From assembly GCA_964393605.1 (NCBI GenBank), contig CAYMUL010000009.1:62001-126000 (forward strand): DNA of 64,000 nt. The letters run 5' to 3'. Shown piece after piece: positions 52,858 through 62,605 of the stretch. How positions within the stretch are numbered: the first letter of the stretch is position 1; every line of letters starts with the position of its first letter. Below the pieces are notes generated by a model that saw only the letters and a program-made list of their open reading frames with translations, was not told the DNA's origin and ran no database searches. The DNA comes from CAYMUL01 sp964393605. Lineage in GTDB: Bacteria; Bacteroidota; Ignavibacteria; Ignavibacteriales; Ignavibacteriaceae. The position numbers and the translations under genes are program-made.

Positions 52858-54609
52858 TTACTCCTTTTCTTCTCCCCTGCCCGTGCCTGAAAGGTTGCGC
52901 GAAATAAAATATATCGCAATGATCACGGCGAGAAAATAAATTGTCGCCGCTAAAAAGTTTTTAAAAATTAAACTACCAATTCCGAACAGTGCGGAATAAA
53001 CCAGCACTACTCCCAAAAACCAATTGAAGAACATCGAAAGAAAAGATGCGTCGCTTTTTATTTCAGGTAATTTATCGCTGATTCGTTTCCATAATTTTCC
53101 GCCGGGATAGACTCGTTTATAAAAATCTATCAACGTTTTTTCATCTGTCGGTTTGGTAAGGAATGTAACTACAAGCCATACAACAGTTGTAACCGAGACG
53201 AGAACGAAAAGACTATCGGGGAATTTTATTCCCGCACTTCTCACAAAAGGAAAAATAACAAAAGGAGTAATCATTGCAGAAATTTCGGACCATGCGTTTA
53301 TTCTCCACCAATACCAGCGTAAGATTAAAACCAAACCAACACCGGCGCCGCATTCAAGTATGAATTCCCACGCACCTGAAATTCTTGTGATAAATAATGT
53401 AACGATAACAGAAACAATCATTAATAAAATTGTAACTACCCGCGAAGCAAAGACATAATGTTTTTCTTCGGATTTTTGATTTATGAATCTTCTATAAAAA
53501 TCATTTAACACATAACTCGAACCCCAGTTTAATTGAGTTGCAATTGTGCTCATGTAAGCCGCAAAAAATGCGGCGACGAGCAATCCCTTTAATCCTGAAG
53601 GGAGAAAATCATTCATTGCATAAATGTAACCCAATCCTTTTTTATCCGCGGGGAGATCGGGATAAAGAATCATTGCCGCAAGTCCTACAATAATCCAGGG
53701 CCAAGGACGCAGCGCATAGTGTGCGATTTGAAAAAAAAGTGTTGCAAAGAGAGAATGTTTTTCATCTTTTGCAGACATCATTCTTTGTGCAATATAACCG
53801 CCGCCGCCGGGTTCGGCACCGGGATACCAGCTCGCCCACCATTGAATTCCGACATACGCGATGAATGACACAATCGAAAGTGCGAACGCGCCCCCGGCAT
53901 TCGATATGGTTAAATCAACCGTCGGAAAAAAATTGAAAACAAATTCAGGAAGCTTTGATTGCATTGCTTCAACGCCTCCGATTTGCGGCGAGTTCACAAC
54001 AAGTATTGCAAGAATTATACAACCAATCATCGCTATGAAAAATTGAAACGCATCAGTTACTACCACTCCCCATAAACCGGAAAGCGCGGAATAGATCGCT
54101 ACCAATAACATACACCCGAAAACATAGTACCATACTTCGCTTTCGGGAATTCCGAACATACCAATCAGAATGCTCATCATCGCTTTATTAACCCAGCCCA
54201 TGATTATAACATTCATGAGCAAGCCGAGATACAACGCACGGAATCCTCTTAAAAATTTTGCCGGTTTTCCCGAATATCTGATTTCGGCAAATTCAACTTC
54301 GGTCATAATTCCTGCGCGACGCCAAAGTTTTGCAAAGAAAAAAACTGTGAGCAATCCGCCGAAGACAAAATTCCACCAAACCCAGTTGCCTGAAATTCCA
54401 TTTTTTGCAACGAGTTCGGTAACGGCTAAAGGAGTATCTGCCGCGAAAGTTGTTGCAACCATTGAAAGCCCGGCGAGATACCAGGGCAAGTTTCTTCCCG
54501 AAAGAAAAAATTCATCTGTATTCTTTCCCGCTCTCTTTGAATAATAGAGTGCAATCGCAATACTGAAAACGAAGTAGAGAAATATTATTGAATAATCTAT
54601 AAAACTCAT
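52858..54609 (-). CDS. Sodium/solute symporter (SSS family), first of tandem pair
   Basis: 583 aa, about 14 transmembrane helices. SSS family traits: the N-terminal GRNLPWYLAGLSMVATTFAADTPL region that contributes to the sodium site, the GGGYIAQRMMSAKDEKHS segment after helix 6, and AAFFAAYMSTIATQLNWGSSYVLNDF. Substrate cannot be told. Its start overlaps the stop of the second symporter gene by ATGA. Confidence 0.88.
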   Translation of the reverse strand: MSFIDYSIIFLYFVFSIAIALYYSKRAGKNTDEFFLSGRNLPWYLAGLSMVATTFAADTPLAVTELVAKNGISGNWVWWNFVFGGLLTVFFFAKLWRRAGIMTEVEFAEIRYSGKPAKFLRGFRALYLGLLMNVIIMGWVNKAMMSILIGMFGIPESEVWYYVFGCMLLVAIYSALSGLWGVVVTDAFQFFIAMIGCIILAILVVNSPQIGGVEAMQSKLPEFVFNFFPTVDLTISNAGGAFALSIVSFIAYVGIQWWASWYPGAEPGGGGYIAQRMMSAKDEKHSLFATLFFQIAHYALRPWPWIIVGLAAMILYPDLPADKKGLGYIYAMNDFLPSGLKGLLVAAFFAAYMSTIATQLNWGSSYVLNDFYRRFINQKSEEKHYVFASRVVTILLMIVSVIVTLFITRISGAWEFILECGAGVGLVLILRWYWWRINAWSEISAMITPFVIFPFVRSAGIKFPDSLFVLVSVTTVVWLVVTFLTKPTDEKTLIDFYKRVYPGGKLWKRISDKLPEIKSDASFLSMFFNWFLGVVLVYSALFGIGSLIFKNFLAATIYFLAVIIAIYFISRNLSGTGRGEEKE

Positions 54610-56051
54610 GCTGTTTCTTTCTTACTTAAAAATGTCAGAAGAGAACCGATTAGTAAAGTTGCGGCAACTCCGATAATTGTGAACCATGTCCACGCAACTA
54701 ATTTTAAAGTGATAACAGAAATCATAATAAAAATTCCTGCGGCAAAAGCGGCGAGTGCATCTTCCTGTTTTGCGCGCTTGTTCAAAATACCAAGCAGAAA
54801 AGTGCCGAGCAAACCGCCGTAAGTGAATGATGCAATGCTGAGCGCAAGTTCAACAACAACCTTCGATGAATTCATGAAGAAGATTGCGGCAATAATTAAC
54901 ATCACCGCCCAAAAAATTGTTAATATCCTTGATATAAAAAGTTGTTGCGATTCATCATACTTATTTCCTTTGTAAGGAATGAAAAGATCAAGCATGCTTG
55001 AAGAAGCGAGCGAACTCATCGAACCGGCGAGCGTTGACATTGCCGCCGCAAATAAGCCTGCAATAATAAATCCCGAAAGTACAGGCGGCAGTTCATTCAA
55101 AATAAACATCGGAAAAATTTCATCCGCTTTCATTTCCATTTTTCCATAAAACGCATAAAGCATTACGCCTACAATTAGAAAAAGAACAAATTGAAAAATT
55201 ACAATAACACCACTACCGATAATCGCTTTCTTCCCCTCCTTTAAATTTTTCGTAACAAGCAATCGTTGAACGATAAGTTGATCCGTTCCGTGTGAAGCCA
55301 TAGAAAGAAACGCGCCGCCGAGTATTCCGCCAAGCAATGTGTATGGTTGTGAAAAGAAACCTGCAATTCCGTTTTCAAAACCGAGATTGATAACCATAAA
55401 TTTATTATCTGCTGATGCAGCCGCCACAACGGAATCCCAACCATTCGGGAGTAGGTTCAACAATGTGATTGCCGCGGCAAATGCGCCGCCGATATAAATA
55501 AACATCTGCACAACATCAACCCAAATTACGCCGCGAACTCCGCCTGTGTATGTATAAACAAGTGTAACAATTGCAATTATTATTATCGCCATCGGATAAC
55601 TGATATCGAGCATTAGTTTTAGCGGAATAGCCGTTGCGAATAATCGGACGCCATCGGCGGCGGTGCGTGTTAATAAAAATATTATTGATGCGAACGATCT
55701 GGTTTTCACTCCAAATCTGTTTTCGAGAAATGCATACGCAGTAGAAAGATTTCCACTGAAATATCGCGGCAAAAATATTTTAGAGACTACAATCCTCCCG
55801 AGCAAATATCCTATTGTAACCTGAATGAAAGAGAGATTTGTCAGATACGCTAAACCGGGTATTGAAATAAAAGTAAGTGTGCTTGTCTCTGCCGCAACAA
55901 TTGAAAAACAAACTGCCCACCATGGAACTTTAGATGAGCCAAGGAAATAATCGCTGACGCTTCGTTGCTTGCCGCCTGAGATAATTCCCAAAACCGCAAT
56001 TGCAATTAAGTAGACGCCGACAATCGAAAATTTTATTAATGAATCGCTCAA
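54606..56051 (-). CDS. Sodium/solute symporter (SSS family), second of tandem pair
   Basis: 481 aa, about 13 transmembrane helices. Family motifs: FLGSSKVPWWAVCFSIVAAETSTLTFISIPG, YTYTGGVRGVIWVDVVQMFIYIGG, SHGTDQLIVQRLLVTKNLKEG and GLFAAAMSTLAGSMSSLASSSMLDLF. Closest in style to the sialic acid/sugar transporters of the family, but this is uncertain. Expressed 10 nt after the STAS gene stop. Confidence 0.88.
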   Translation of the reverse strand: MSDSLIKFSIVGVYLIAIAVLGIISGGKQRSVSDYFLGSSKVPWWAVCFSIVAAETSTLTFISIPGLAYLTNLSFIQVTIGYLLGRIVVSKIFLPRYFSGNLSTAYAFLENRFGVKTRSFASIIFLLTRTAADGVRLFATAIPLKLMLDISYPMAIIIIAIVTLVYTYTGGVRGVIWVDVVQMFIYIGGAFAAAITLLNLLPNGWDSVVAAASADNKFMVINLGFENGIAGFFSQPYTLLGGILGGAFLSMASHGTDQLIVQRLLVTKNLKEGKKAIIGSGVIVIFQFVLFLIVGVMLYAFYGKMEMKADEIFPMFILNELPPVLSGFIIAGLFAAAMSTLAGSMSSLASSSMLDLFIPYKGNKYDESQQLFISRILTIFWAVMLIIAAIFFMNSSKVVVELALSIASFTYGGLLGTFLLGILNKRAKQEDALAAFAAGIFIMISVITLKLVAWTWFTIIGVAATLLIGSLLTFLSKKETA

Positions 56052-56061
56052 TAATATCTTT

Positions 56062-56403
56062 CTATTTTAGAGACTCTATCGCTTCTTCTATATTCGAAGC
56101 AAAAGTAAGAACCACGTCCAATTGTGTAATGCGAATAAGATTTAAAATTTTTTTACTCATGCCGCAAATAACGAGGTTGCCGTTTGCATCGTTCATAATT
56201 CTATTTGCAACAAGAAGCACGCTCAAACCGGAACTGTCGCAACTCTCTACGTTGCTTAAATCGAAAACCATTTTCTTGAAATTGTTTTTGGAAACAAGCG
56301 AGTTAATCTCCGCTTTTAACAAGCCGGAAATGTTGGCATCCAGTTTCGGATTTGTAACTTTAAATATCGATATGTTGTTGGTGTTTGTTAATTCAAAATT
56401 CAT
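56062..56403 (-). CDS. STAS-domain anti-sigma-factor-antagonist-like protein
   Basis: 113 aa, a single STAS domain. The phosphorylation loop reads VESCDSSGLSVLL, so S57/S58 match the serine that kinases modify in SpoIIAA/RsbV proteins. It would act in a partner-switching pathway; no kinase or PP2C gene is adjacent. Sits 6 nt downstream of the hypothetical gene at 56410. Confidence 0.88.
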   Translation of the reverse strand: MNFELTNTNNISIFKVTNPKLDANISGLLKAEINSLVSKNNFKKMVFDLSNVESCDSSGLSVLLVANRIMNDANGNLVICGMSKKILNLIRITQLDVVLTFASNIEEAIESLK

Positions 56404-56409
56404 GCAATC

Positions 56410-56934
56410 TTAAAACATTTTAAGGCAATTTAATAAATTTTCGTAAGAAAGAACCGAACTTGCAGAAGAATCTTCTACGAGAATATTGAAAAATTTTTCG
56501 AGCCCGTTTCGTTTGAAACCGACATAACTTTTCGAGTTGATGAAATTACTCGCAACCGCCGCAAAAACATTCGCGCTCCGATTCAAATCGATCACAATAT
56601 CGCTATCCGTTTCGCTCAATCTTCTTCTAAATTCTTTTTTGGGGAGATCGAATTTATTTTTCACTGTTTCAAAATATTGTTCAACTTGAATAAGATTACC
56701 TGTCTTTACAAAATGATGATGAGCTGAAAAAACATAAATGATCAATCGCTTCTCGTTTGCGACAAGCGCGTCAATCAAGGGTAAAACTGCTTTTACATCT
56801 TCTTCTTTTTCAGGCAGGAAAAGAGTAAATTTTTTTGAGAAGGAAAAGAAATCTCCTCTGGTTGAGAGCTCATCTTTTTTAGCGGCACTTTTTTTTAAGA
56901 TGAACGAAAGCATGATTCGCTGAAAAATATTCAC
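56410..56934 (-). CDS. Conserved hypothetical protein, glycosyltransferase-9-like stretch
   Basis: 174 aa, not firmly recognised. The central block DSDIVIDLNRSANVFAAVASNFINSKSYVGFKRNG resembles the N-terminal Rossmann half of ADP-heptose-type (GT9) transferases and DUF6913-like Bacteroidetes proteins, but the catalytic C-terminal half is absent. An amphipathic N terminus (MNIFQRIMLSFILKK) may bind membrane. Overlaps the ligA stop by ATGA. Confidence 0.65.
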   Translation of the reverse strand: MNIFQRIMLSFILKKSAAKKDELSTRGDFFSFSKKFTLFLPEKEEDVKAVLPLIDALVANEKRLIIYVFSAHHHFVKTGNLIQVEQYFETVKNKFDLPKKEFRRRLSETDSDIVIDLNRSANVFAAVASNFINSKSYVGFKRNGLEKFFNILVEDSSASSVLSYENLLNCLKMF

Positions 56935-58958
56935 GCTTCTATTTCTTTCAGAATTTTTTCAAAGTCTTCTTCGGAAAGAATTTTTATTCCGAGTTCGTTT
57001 GCTTTCGTTAATTTTGAACCGGCGTTCTCTCCGGCTAAAACATAATCAGTTTTTTTGCTGACGGAGGAGACAATCTTGCCGCCGAGTTTCTCAATTTTTT
57101 CTGCCGCCTGTTCTCGCGTCATTGAACTCAACGTTCCTGTTAGCACAACAGTTTTTCCGCTGAGTGGTAAAGTTTTAGTTTCGAGAGTTTCAGATTCAAA
57201 TTTCAATCCGAGTTTTTTAAGTTGTTCGAGCAATCCTATATTCGATTCATCGGAAAGAAACTGCTTGACGCTCTCGCTGATTGAACCGCCAATTTCATAC
57301 ACCGATTCGATATCTTCCTTCGAGGTAGATTTGAGCGCTTCAATATTTTTAAAATGATTGACAAGTTTTTTTGCAACACCCGCGCCGACAAATCTTATTC
57401 CTAATGCGAACAAAACTTTTTCGAAAGGTTTGTTTTTACTTTTTTCGATTGATGCGAGCAAGTTCGAGATACTTTTTTCACCGAGCCGTTCAATCGCTAC
57501 AAGTTCATTTTTGTGTTTGTAAAGATTATAGATGTCAACAAAATTTTTCAGATAGCCGAGTTCAACAAAAAGGTCGATGAGCGATTCTCCTAAACCTTCA
57601 ATATCCATCGCACCGCGCGAAGCAAAGTGTGCCAATCTTCCTTTGATCTGCGCACTGCAAGAAAAATTTTCACAATACAGTGCAACTTCATTTTCGGGTT
57701 GAATTATCGGGCTTCCGCAAACAGGGCAATTTGTAATCGGTTTTGTCGGCAGACTGCCGGCACTTCGCTCGCTTTCAATCACCGAAACAATTTTAGGAAT
57801 AACATCTCCCCCTTTTTCCAAAATAACTTTATCGTTGACGCGAATATCTTTTCTTCGAATCTCATCAAAGTTGTGAAGCGTTGCCCGACTGATTGTTGAA
57901 CCCGCGAGAAAAACCGGTTCGAGTTCTGCAACGGGAGTGAGAGCGCCGGTTCTTCCAACCTGCCAGGTGATATCTTTTAATTTTGTTACTGCTTGTTTAG
58001 CTTTAAATTTGAATGCCGTTGCCCATCGCGGCGAGCGTGCAATCTGTCCCAATTTTTCCTGCTGCGAAATCGAATTAACTTTTATTACAACGCCGTCAAC
58101 TTCAAAAGGGAGATTGTCGCGCTTGATTTCAAATTCTTCGCATGCTTGAATTACACTTTCAATTCCTTTGCACAATTTGAAATCGCCGTTGACTTTGAAT
58201 CCAAGTTTTTGAAGGAGTTCAAGATTTTCGCTTTGGGTTTCAAATTTGTCATCACGGCTGAGAAGATAATAGACGAAAATTGTCAATGGACGTTGCGCAA
58301 CAATTGAAGCATCCTGCATTTTAATAGTTCCCGCAGATGCGTTACGCGGATTGGCAAATGTTTTCTCCCCTTCATTCATGCGGTCGTCATTAAGATTTTT
58401 GAAAGCATCAAGTTCCATAAAAATCTCGCCGCGCACTTCAATATTATTTAAAGAATATTTCTTTACAAGTTTTCGATTGAAAGAAAGAGGAATAGATTTT
58501 ATAGTTTTAATATTTGCAGTAACTTCTTCGCCGATAGTTCCATCTCCGCGCGTTGCGGCTTTGGAAAGTGAACCATCAACATAAGTAATGCTTACCGAAA
58601 CGCCGTCGATTTTGTATTCAACAACATATTCAACTTCATCGGACTTATTCAAACCTTCTCTCACACGTCGATCGAAATCGCGCAGCTCATCAAAGTTGTA
58701 AGTGTTCGCGAGACTTAGCATCGGAAATTGATGTTCGACAGGAGGAAAATCTGTTGTTAAATCTTTTGCCACACGTTGAGTCGGCGAGTCGTTCGTAATG
58801 TACTGCGGATTTTCACTTTCAAGTTTCTGTAATTCTTTAAAAAGAAAATCATACTCCTGATCGCCGATCGAAGATTCCGCAAGCACATAGTACTGATAAT
58901 CATATTTGTTAATCAACTCGCGGAGTTCTAAAATTCTTTTTTGCACGGATATAGACAT
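56931..58958 (-). CDS. ligA: NAD-dependent DNA ligase
   Basis: 675 aa, full length. Seals nicks during replication and repair. Domains in order: Ia NAD-binding (residues 1-75), adenylation with K116 in VEYKIDGVSVS, OB fold, Cys4 zinc finger (CPVC ... CENFSC), helix-hairpin-helix repeats, and a C-terminal BRCT (LSGKTVVLTGTLSSMTREQA). It lies 5 nt downstream of the RodZ-like gene. Confidence 0.97.
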   Translation of the reverse strand: MSISVQKRILELRELINKYDYQYYVLAESSIGDQEYDFLFKELQKLESENPQYITNDSPTQRVAKDLTTDFPPVEHQFPMLSLANTYNFDELRDFDRRVREGLNKSDEVEYVVEYKIDGVSVSITYVDGSLSKAATRGDGTIGEEVTANIKTIKSIPLSFNRKLVKKYSLNNIEVRGEIFMELDAFKNLNDDRMNEGEKTFANPRNASAGTIKMQDASIVAQRPLTIFVYYLLSRDDKFETQSENLELLQKLGFKVNGDFKLCKGIESVIQACEEFEIKRDNLPFEVDGVVIKVNSISQQEKLGQIARSPRWATAFKFKAKQAVTKLKDITWQVGRTGALTPVAELEPVFLAGSTISRATLHNFDEIRRKDIRVNDKVILEKGGDVIPKIVSVIESERSAGSLPTKPITNCPVCGSPIIQPENEVALYCENFSCSAQIKGRLAHFASRGAMDIEGLGESLIDLFVELGYLKNFVDIYNLYKHKNELVAIERLGEKSISNLLASIEKSKNKPFEKVLFALGIRFVGAGVAKKLVNHFKNIEALKSTSKEDIESVYEIGGSISESVKQFLSDESNIGLLEQLKKLGLKFESETLETKTLPLSGKTVVLTGTLSSMTREQAAEKIEKLGGKIVSSVSKKTDYVLAGENAGSKLTKANELGIKILSEEDFEKILKEIEA

Positions 58959-58963
58959 CGAAA

Positions 58964-59788
58964 TTATTTTATCGATCTAATTCCCGATTTATCAATCAAT
59001 ATCTCCGTCCTGCGCTTCGATATATTTTGAAGATAAAGCGGTTTATTATTCAACATTAAACTCAATCCGCTAGTATTGCCGACAATCAAATTAAAATTTT
59101 CTATTGCCTTCGTTTCGAAATTTTGACGAGGATAGAGCAATCGCTGTAAAGTATCTTTGCCATCGCGAACAAGTTGTATCCATGTTGAATCGGTTGCAAT
59201 CAATTTCAGAGAGAGACTATCGGAAAACAACATCGCGGGAGTTTCGGTTTGTTCGTCAACTTCGAACCGTTCTTTGTTACTCTTAACTATTTCTTCAAGA
59301 GGTTTTTCAATTATGGTTTCATCTCCCTTTGAGAGAATGTAGTTTATCACAACAGCAACAAGAAAAAGAAAAATTATCCCAACAAATATCATTTGATATT
59401 TTGTGAGAGTGCCGAAATATTTTCGTTCGGGACTCATCGGATCAACGACAACTGTTTTTGGTTTCTGTTCTTCTTCCGTAAAAGTTGAAACAGTAGTTTC
59501 TCCTTCATTTGCAAGGGTTTCATCGCTTTCGGGAGCGTTAATATCTTTACCCGATTTTATCATCTCATATTTTTTATTGATAAGTTTTTCATCGAGACCG
59601 ACAGCTTTTGCAAAATCGCGAAGGAATGCTTTTACATATAATTCGGGCAAGAAAGAGAGATCTCCTTTTTCGATCAGTAAAAGATATTTTTTATCAATCT
59701 TAATTTTGCCGGAAAGGAATTCGATAGAAAGATTTGCCTGCTCGCGTGCAGCTTTTAGTTCATCTGAAATAATTTGAAACTGACTCAT
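58964..59788 (-). CDS. RodZ-like helix-turn-helix membrane protein
   Basis: 274 aa. An N-terminal HTH_25 domain (LKAAREQANLSIEFLSGKIKIDKKYLLLIEKGDL) is followed by an acidic linker, one transmembrane helix (about 132-153, YQMIFVGIIFLFLVAVVINYIL), and a periplasmic DUF4115-like domain with LIATDSTWIQLVRDGKD. This is the bitopic layout of RodZ, which links MreB to the cell wall machinery. mreB is not in the window. It lies 1 nt after the rsmB stop. Confidence 0.85.
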   Translation of the reverse strand: MSQFQIISDELKAAREQANLSIEFLSGKIKIDKKYLLLIEKGDLSFLPELYVKAFLRDFAKAVGLDEKLINKKYEMIKSGKDINAPESDETLANEGETTVSTFTEEEQKPKTVVVDPMSPERKYFGTLTKYQMIFVGIIFLFLVAVVINYILSKGDETIIEKPLEEIVKSNKERFEVDEQTETPAMLFSDSLSLKLIATDSTWIQLVRDGKDTLQRLLYPRQNFETKAIENFNLIVGNTSGLSLMLNNKPLYLQNISKRRTEILIDKSGIRSIK

Positions 59789-59789
59789 C

Positions 59790-61202
59790 TTAATTTACCC
59801 TCAAAAGTTTTGCGGCGAATGCGCCGTCCGATTTATGTTTATGCGGCAAAGTTTGAATGCAATTATTTTCATTCACAACAGCCTGTGGAATATTTTCTCC
59901 TGCGGGAACGAGTTTGAAATTTTTAAACTCCGTCAAAAAATTATGAACGACTTGAATATTTTCTTCCGGTTCGATACTGCAAGTGCTATAAACTACCACA
60001 CCGTTTTTCTTTACAAGCGACGCGGCTTTTTTTAACAGTTGCAATTGATAATCTCTCATTTGATGAATATCGATCAATTCTTTTTTCCACTTGATGTCAG
60101 GTTTTTTTGAAAGAGTACCCAAACCGGAACAGGGAACATCGGCAAGTACGCGATCGAATTCTTCATCATTAAAATCAAGCGCATCCGAATAAACAGCTTT
60201 GTGAATTGTAACTCCGAGCCGCGAAAGATTTTTATTCATCACTTCGAGTCGGGCTTCAAACTTATCAATGACGACAAGTTCACCTTTGTTATTCATCAAG
60301 TCTGCTAAGTAAGCGGCTTTGCCTCCGGGTGCGGCGCACATATCGAGCACTCTCATTCCCGGCTGTACATCAAGCAGGCGGCATGCAAGTCCTGTGCTTT
60401 CATCTTGAATTGAAAAATATCCCTCCTGAAAATATTGCCAGTTAATTACATTGGCGAGGTTCTGCAGCTTGAAAAATTCTTTGAGATAAATTCCATCGTT
60501 GTATTTTAAGTTCACGGAGTTCATCAAACTTTTAAATTCATCCAAACTAACTTTAAGTTGATTAGCGCGAAGAGTTAAGTAAGGGCGTTCATTGTTTGCG
60601 AGTAAAAGTTTTTCCGTTTCTTCTCTGCCAAAACGGGAAAGCCATCTTTTAATCAACCAGGCAGGATGCGAATAATAAGTTGAAAGATATCCGATTAAAT
60701 TTTCTGCGGGGTCGGGATATCTCAATTGATTTTTCGAGCGGATAATATTTCTGAGAACTGCATTCGTAATATCGGCGGGTTTTTGTCCCTGCAACTTTTT
60801 AACAAATTCAACAGCTTCATTGACTGCGGCGTATTCGGGAATTTTATCGAGAAACAAAATTTGATAAAGAGCAATCCGTTGCGCGTTCTTCATAGTCGGA
60901 ATCGCTTTCGAAAATTGTCCTTTATAAAATCCTGCGAGAATCCAATCAAGTCTTCCCATCCATCTAATTACGCCGTGAACAATTTCGTAGAGAAGAGCTT
61001 TATCGTTGCCGCTAAGTTCGGTTCTACGCAATTCAACTTCGAGAAGTTTTTCGAGATATGCATCAGTTCGTTCAACGCGGTTTAATATTTTTACCGCTAA
61101 ACCGCGAACACCGGAATAAAGATCCTCAACTTTATGTTCTTCAAGTTTAAATTCAGAAGAGGAGGGAGTTGAAACTTCTTCTATGTTTTGAATTGCATCC
61201 AT
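59790..61202 (-). CDS. rsmB: 16S rRNA (cytosine-C5)-methyltransferase RsmB
   Basis: 470 aa from the ATG at 61202 (TGATG with the upstream stop). The N-terminal NusB-like domain (about 25-165) precedes a SAM methyltransferase domain: VLDMCAAPGGKAAYLADLM, DVPCSGLGTLSKKPDIKW (Cys of motif VI) and VVYSTCSIEPEENIQVV (catalytic Cys of motif IV type). It methylates C967 of 16S rRNA. Confidence 0.93.
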   Translation of the reverse strand: MDAIQNIEEVSTPSSSEFKLEEHKVEDLYSGVRGLAVKILNRVERTDAYLEKLLEVELRRTELSGNDKALLYEIVHGVIRWMGRLDWILAGFYKGQFSKAIPTMKNAQRIALYQILFLDKIPEYAAVNEAVEFVKKLQGQKPADITNAVLRNIIRSKNQLRYPDPAENLIGYLSTYYSHPAWLIKRWLSRFGREETEKLLLANNERPYLTLRANQLKVSLDEFKSLMNSVNLKYNDGIYLKEFFKLQNLANVINWQYFQEGYFSIQDESTGLACRLLDVQPGMRVLDMCAAPGGKAAYLADLMNNKGELVVIDKFEARLEVMNKNLSRLGVTIHKAVYSDALDFNDEEFDRVLADVPCSGLGTLSKKPDIKWKKELIDIHQMRDYQLQLLKKAASLVKKNGVVVYSTCSIEPEENIQVVHNFLTEFKNFKLVPAGENIPQAVVNENNCIQTLPHKHKSDGAFAAKLLRVN

Positions 61203-62473
61203 CAATAAGGATAACCTCGCTTCCTTCTTTCATTGGTTGTAATATCAAATACATGTTGAAATAATTTTTCTTCTTTAGGTCCCATCTGTTTATTTCGTCG
61301 CGCAAGTACTCTCTTTGCAGTTTCGAGTGAACGTGCTAAATCATAAGTTGTAATTGCGTCACTTCCTCCCCATGAAAAAGAGGGAATGTACTTTGCCGGA
61401 AATCCCGCTCCGAAAATGTTGCACGAAAATCCTACAACTGAACCTGTATTGAACATAGAGTTGATCGCCGTTTTGGAATGATCCCCCATCACCAATCCGA
61501 GAAACTGTGTATTGGAATTTACAACTTCGCCGTTGACATAAACTTTTACGCTACCGTAATTATTTTTTAGATCGCTGCAATTAGTATCTGCACCAAGATT
61601 AACCCAGCTACCGATGTATGCATGTCCGATGAATCCCGCATGTTGCTTGTTAGAGTAAGGCATGAAAATCGAATGTTCAACTTCGCCGCCAACTTTACAA
61701 ACTTTTCCGATAACTGCATTTTCAAAAATTCTTGCCGCCGGTTTAACCTGACTTTTTTCGCCGATGAAAACAGGACCCTCAATCACCGCGTTTGAAGCAA
61801 CTACTGCGGCATCACCAATAACAATCGGACCGTTCGAAGCATCGAGAACTGCACCGGCTTTTATCAATGCATCTTTACCGATAATAATATTTTCTTTAGC
61901 AATAAGGTGAGCACCGCTTTGAACATTTCCTAAAATTTTTTCTTCGCCGTGAGCAAATTTCGTTTTGAGCAATTCGTTGAAGTCGATTAAAAATTGTTCT
62001 TCGACATTATCAATAATATCCCAAATGTAATTCACCATTTTAACTTTCACTTCAACTTGCTTCAGCGAGGAGAAAGTTGAAAGTTCAAAAACATCGGTAT
62101 TGAGATTTTTAAATTCATCTAAATTTTTTCCCGATAATCTCACCGCAACTATAACGCCATTGGAGACATAAACACAATTCTCTTTCTCTTCAAGAGGAAT
62201 TAAAGAGGAAAGATTTTCGGGTGCCATGAGCCGTCCATTGATAAAAAGGGAATCGCTCTTTTCAAATTGGTTTATCTTTAGAGATGGAAATTTTTCATGC
62301 ATGAAATCGGTGAGATATTTTCTAACATGATAAACGATTTCCGAGTTTGGATAGGCGCGAGAAATTTTTTCACGCAACGAGGTGAATCCGCACAACAGAT
62401 TATAAACCGGACGCGAGTAAATCAGCGGCTCTAATCGTTCGTAATATTTATCTTCAAAAATACAAATTTGCAT
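61202..62473 (-). CDS. Alternative fused GlmU-type sugar nucleotidyltransferase/acyltransferase
   Basis: 423 aa. The N-terminal part (IYSRPVYNLLCGFTSLREKISRAYP) is the divergent nucleotidyltransferase of the alternative bacterial GlmU family found in Bacteroidetes and relatives. From about residue 190 there is a left-handed beta-helix: repeated I-G-x-x-A units such as GPIVIGDAAVVASNAVIEGPVFIGEKSQV and the HAGFIGHAYIGSWVNLGADTNCSDL acetyltransferase block. It is expected to make UDP-GlcNAc from glucosamine-1-phosphate for peptidoglycan and lipid A. First gene of the long minus-strand run, with a weak ribosome-binding site. Confidence 0.87.
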   Translation of the reverse strand: MQICIFEDKYYERLEPLIYSRPVYNLLCGFTSLREKISRAYPNSEIVYHVRKYLTDFMHEKFPSLKINQFEKSDSLFINGRLMAPENLSSLIPLEEKENCVYVSNGVIVAVRLSGKNLDEFKNLNTDVFELSTFSSLKQVEVKVKMVNYIWDIIDNVEEQFLIDFNELLKTKFAHGEEKILGNVQSGAHLIAKENIIIGKDALIKAGAVLDASNGPIVIGDAAVVASNAVIEGPVFIGEKSQVKPAARIFENAVIGKVCKVGGEVEHSIFMPYSNKQHAGFIGHAYIGSWVNLGADTNCSDLKNNYGSVKVYVNGEVVNSNTQFLGLVMGDHSKTAINSMFNTGSVVGFSCNIFGAGFPAKYIPSFSWGGSDAITTYDLARSLETAKRVLARRNKQMGPKEEKLFQHVFDITTNERRKRGYPY

Positions 62474-62556
62474 TGCTTGACTTTTCTGATTGGTAACATA
62501 AAGTTAAGGAATTGGAAACTATTAATGAAACGCAGAAGAAAATTAGTATCAACAAA

Positions 62557-62582
62557 AAAAGCTATCCTTTCGAATAGCTTTT
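62557..62582 (-). terminator. Rho-independent terminator after rpmE2
   Basis: On the minus strand a stem AAAAGCTAT/ATAGCTTTT with an 8 nt loop is followed by a run of seven T. It lies 23 nt past the rpmE2 stop and before the glmU-like gene, separating the two transcripts. Confidence 0.75.
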
Positions 62583-62605
62583 CAGGTTGTAATAAAGAAA
62601 AAAAA

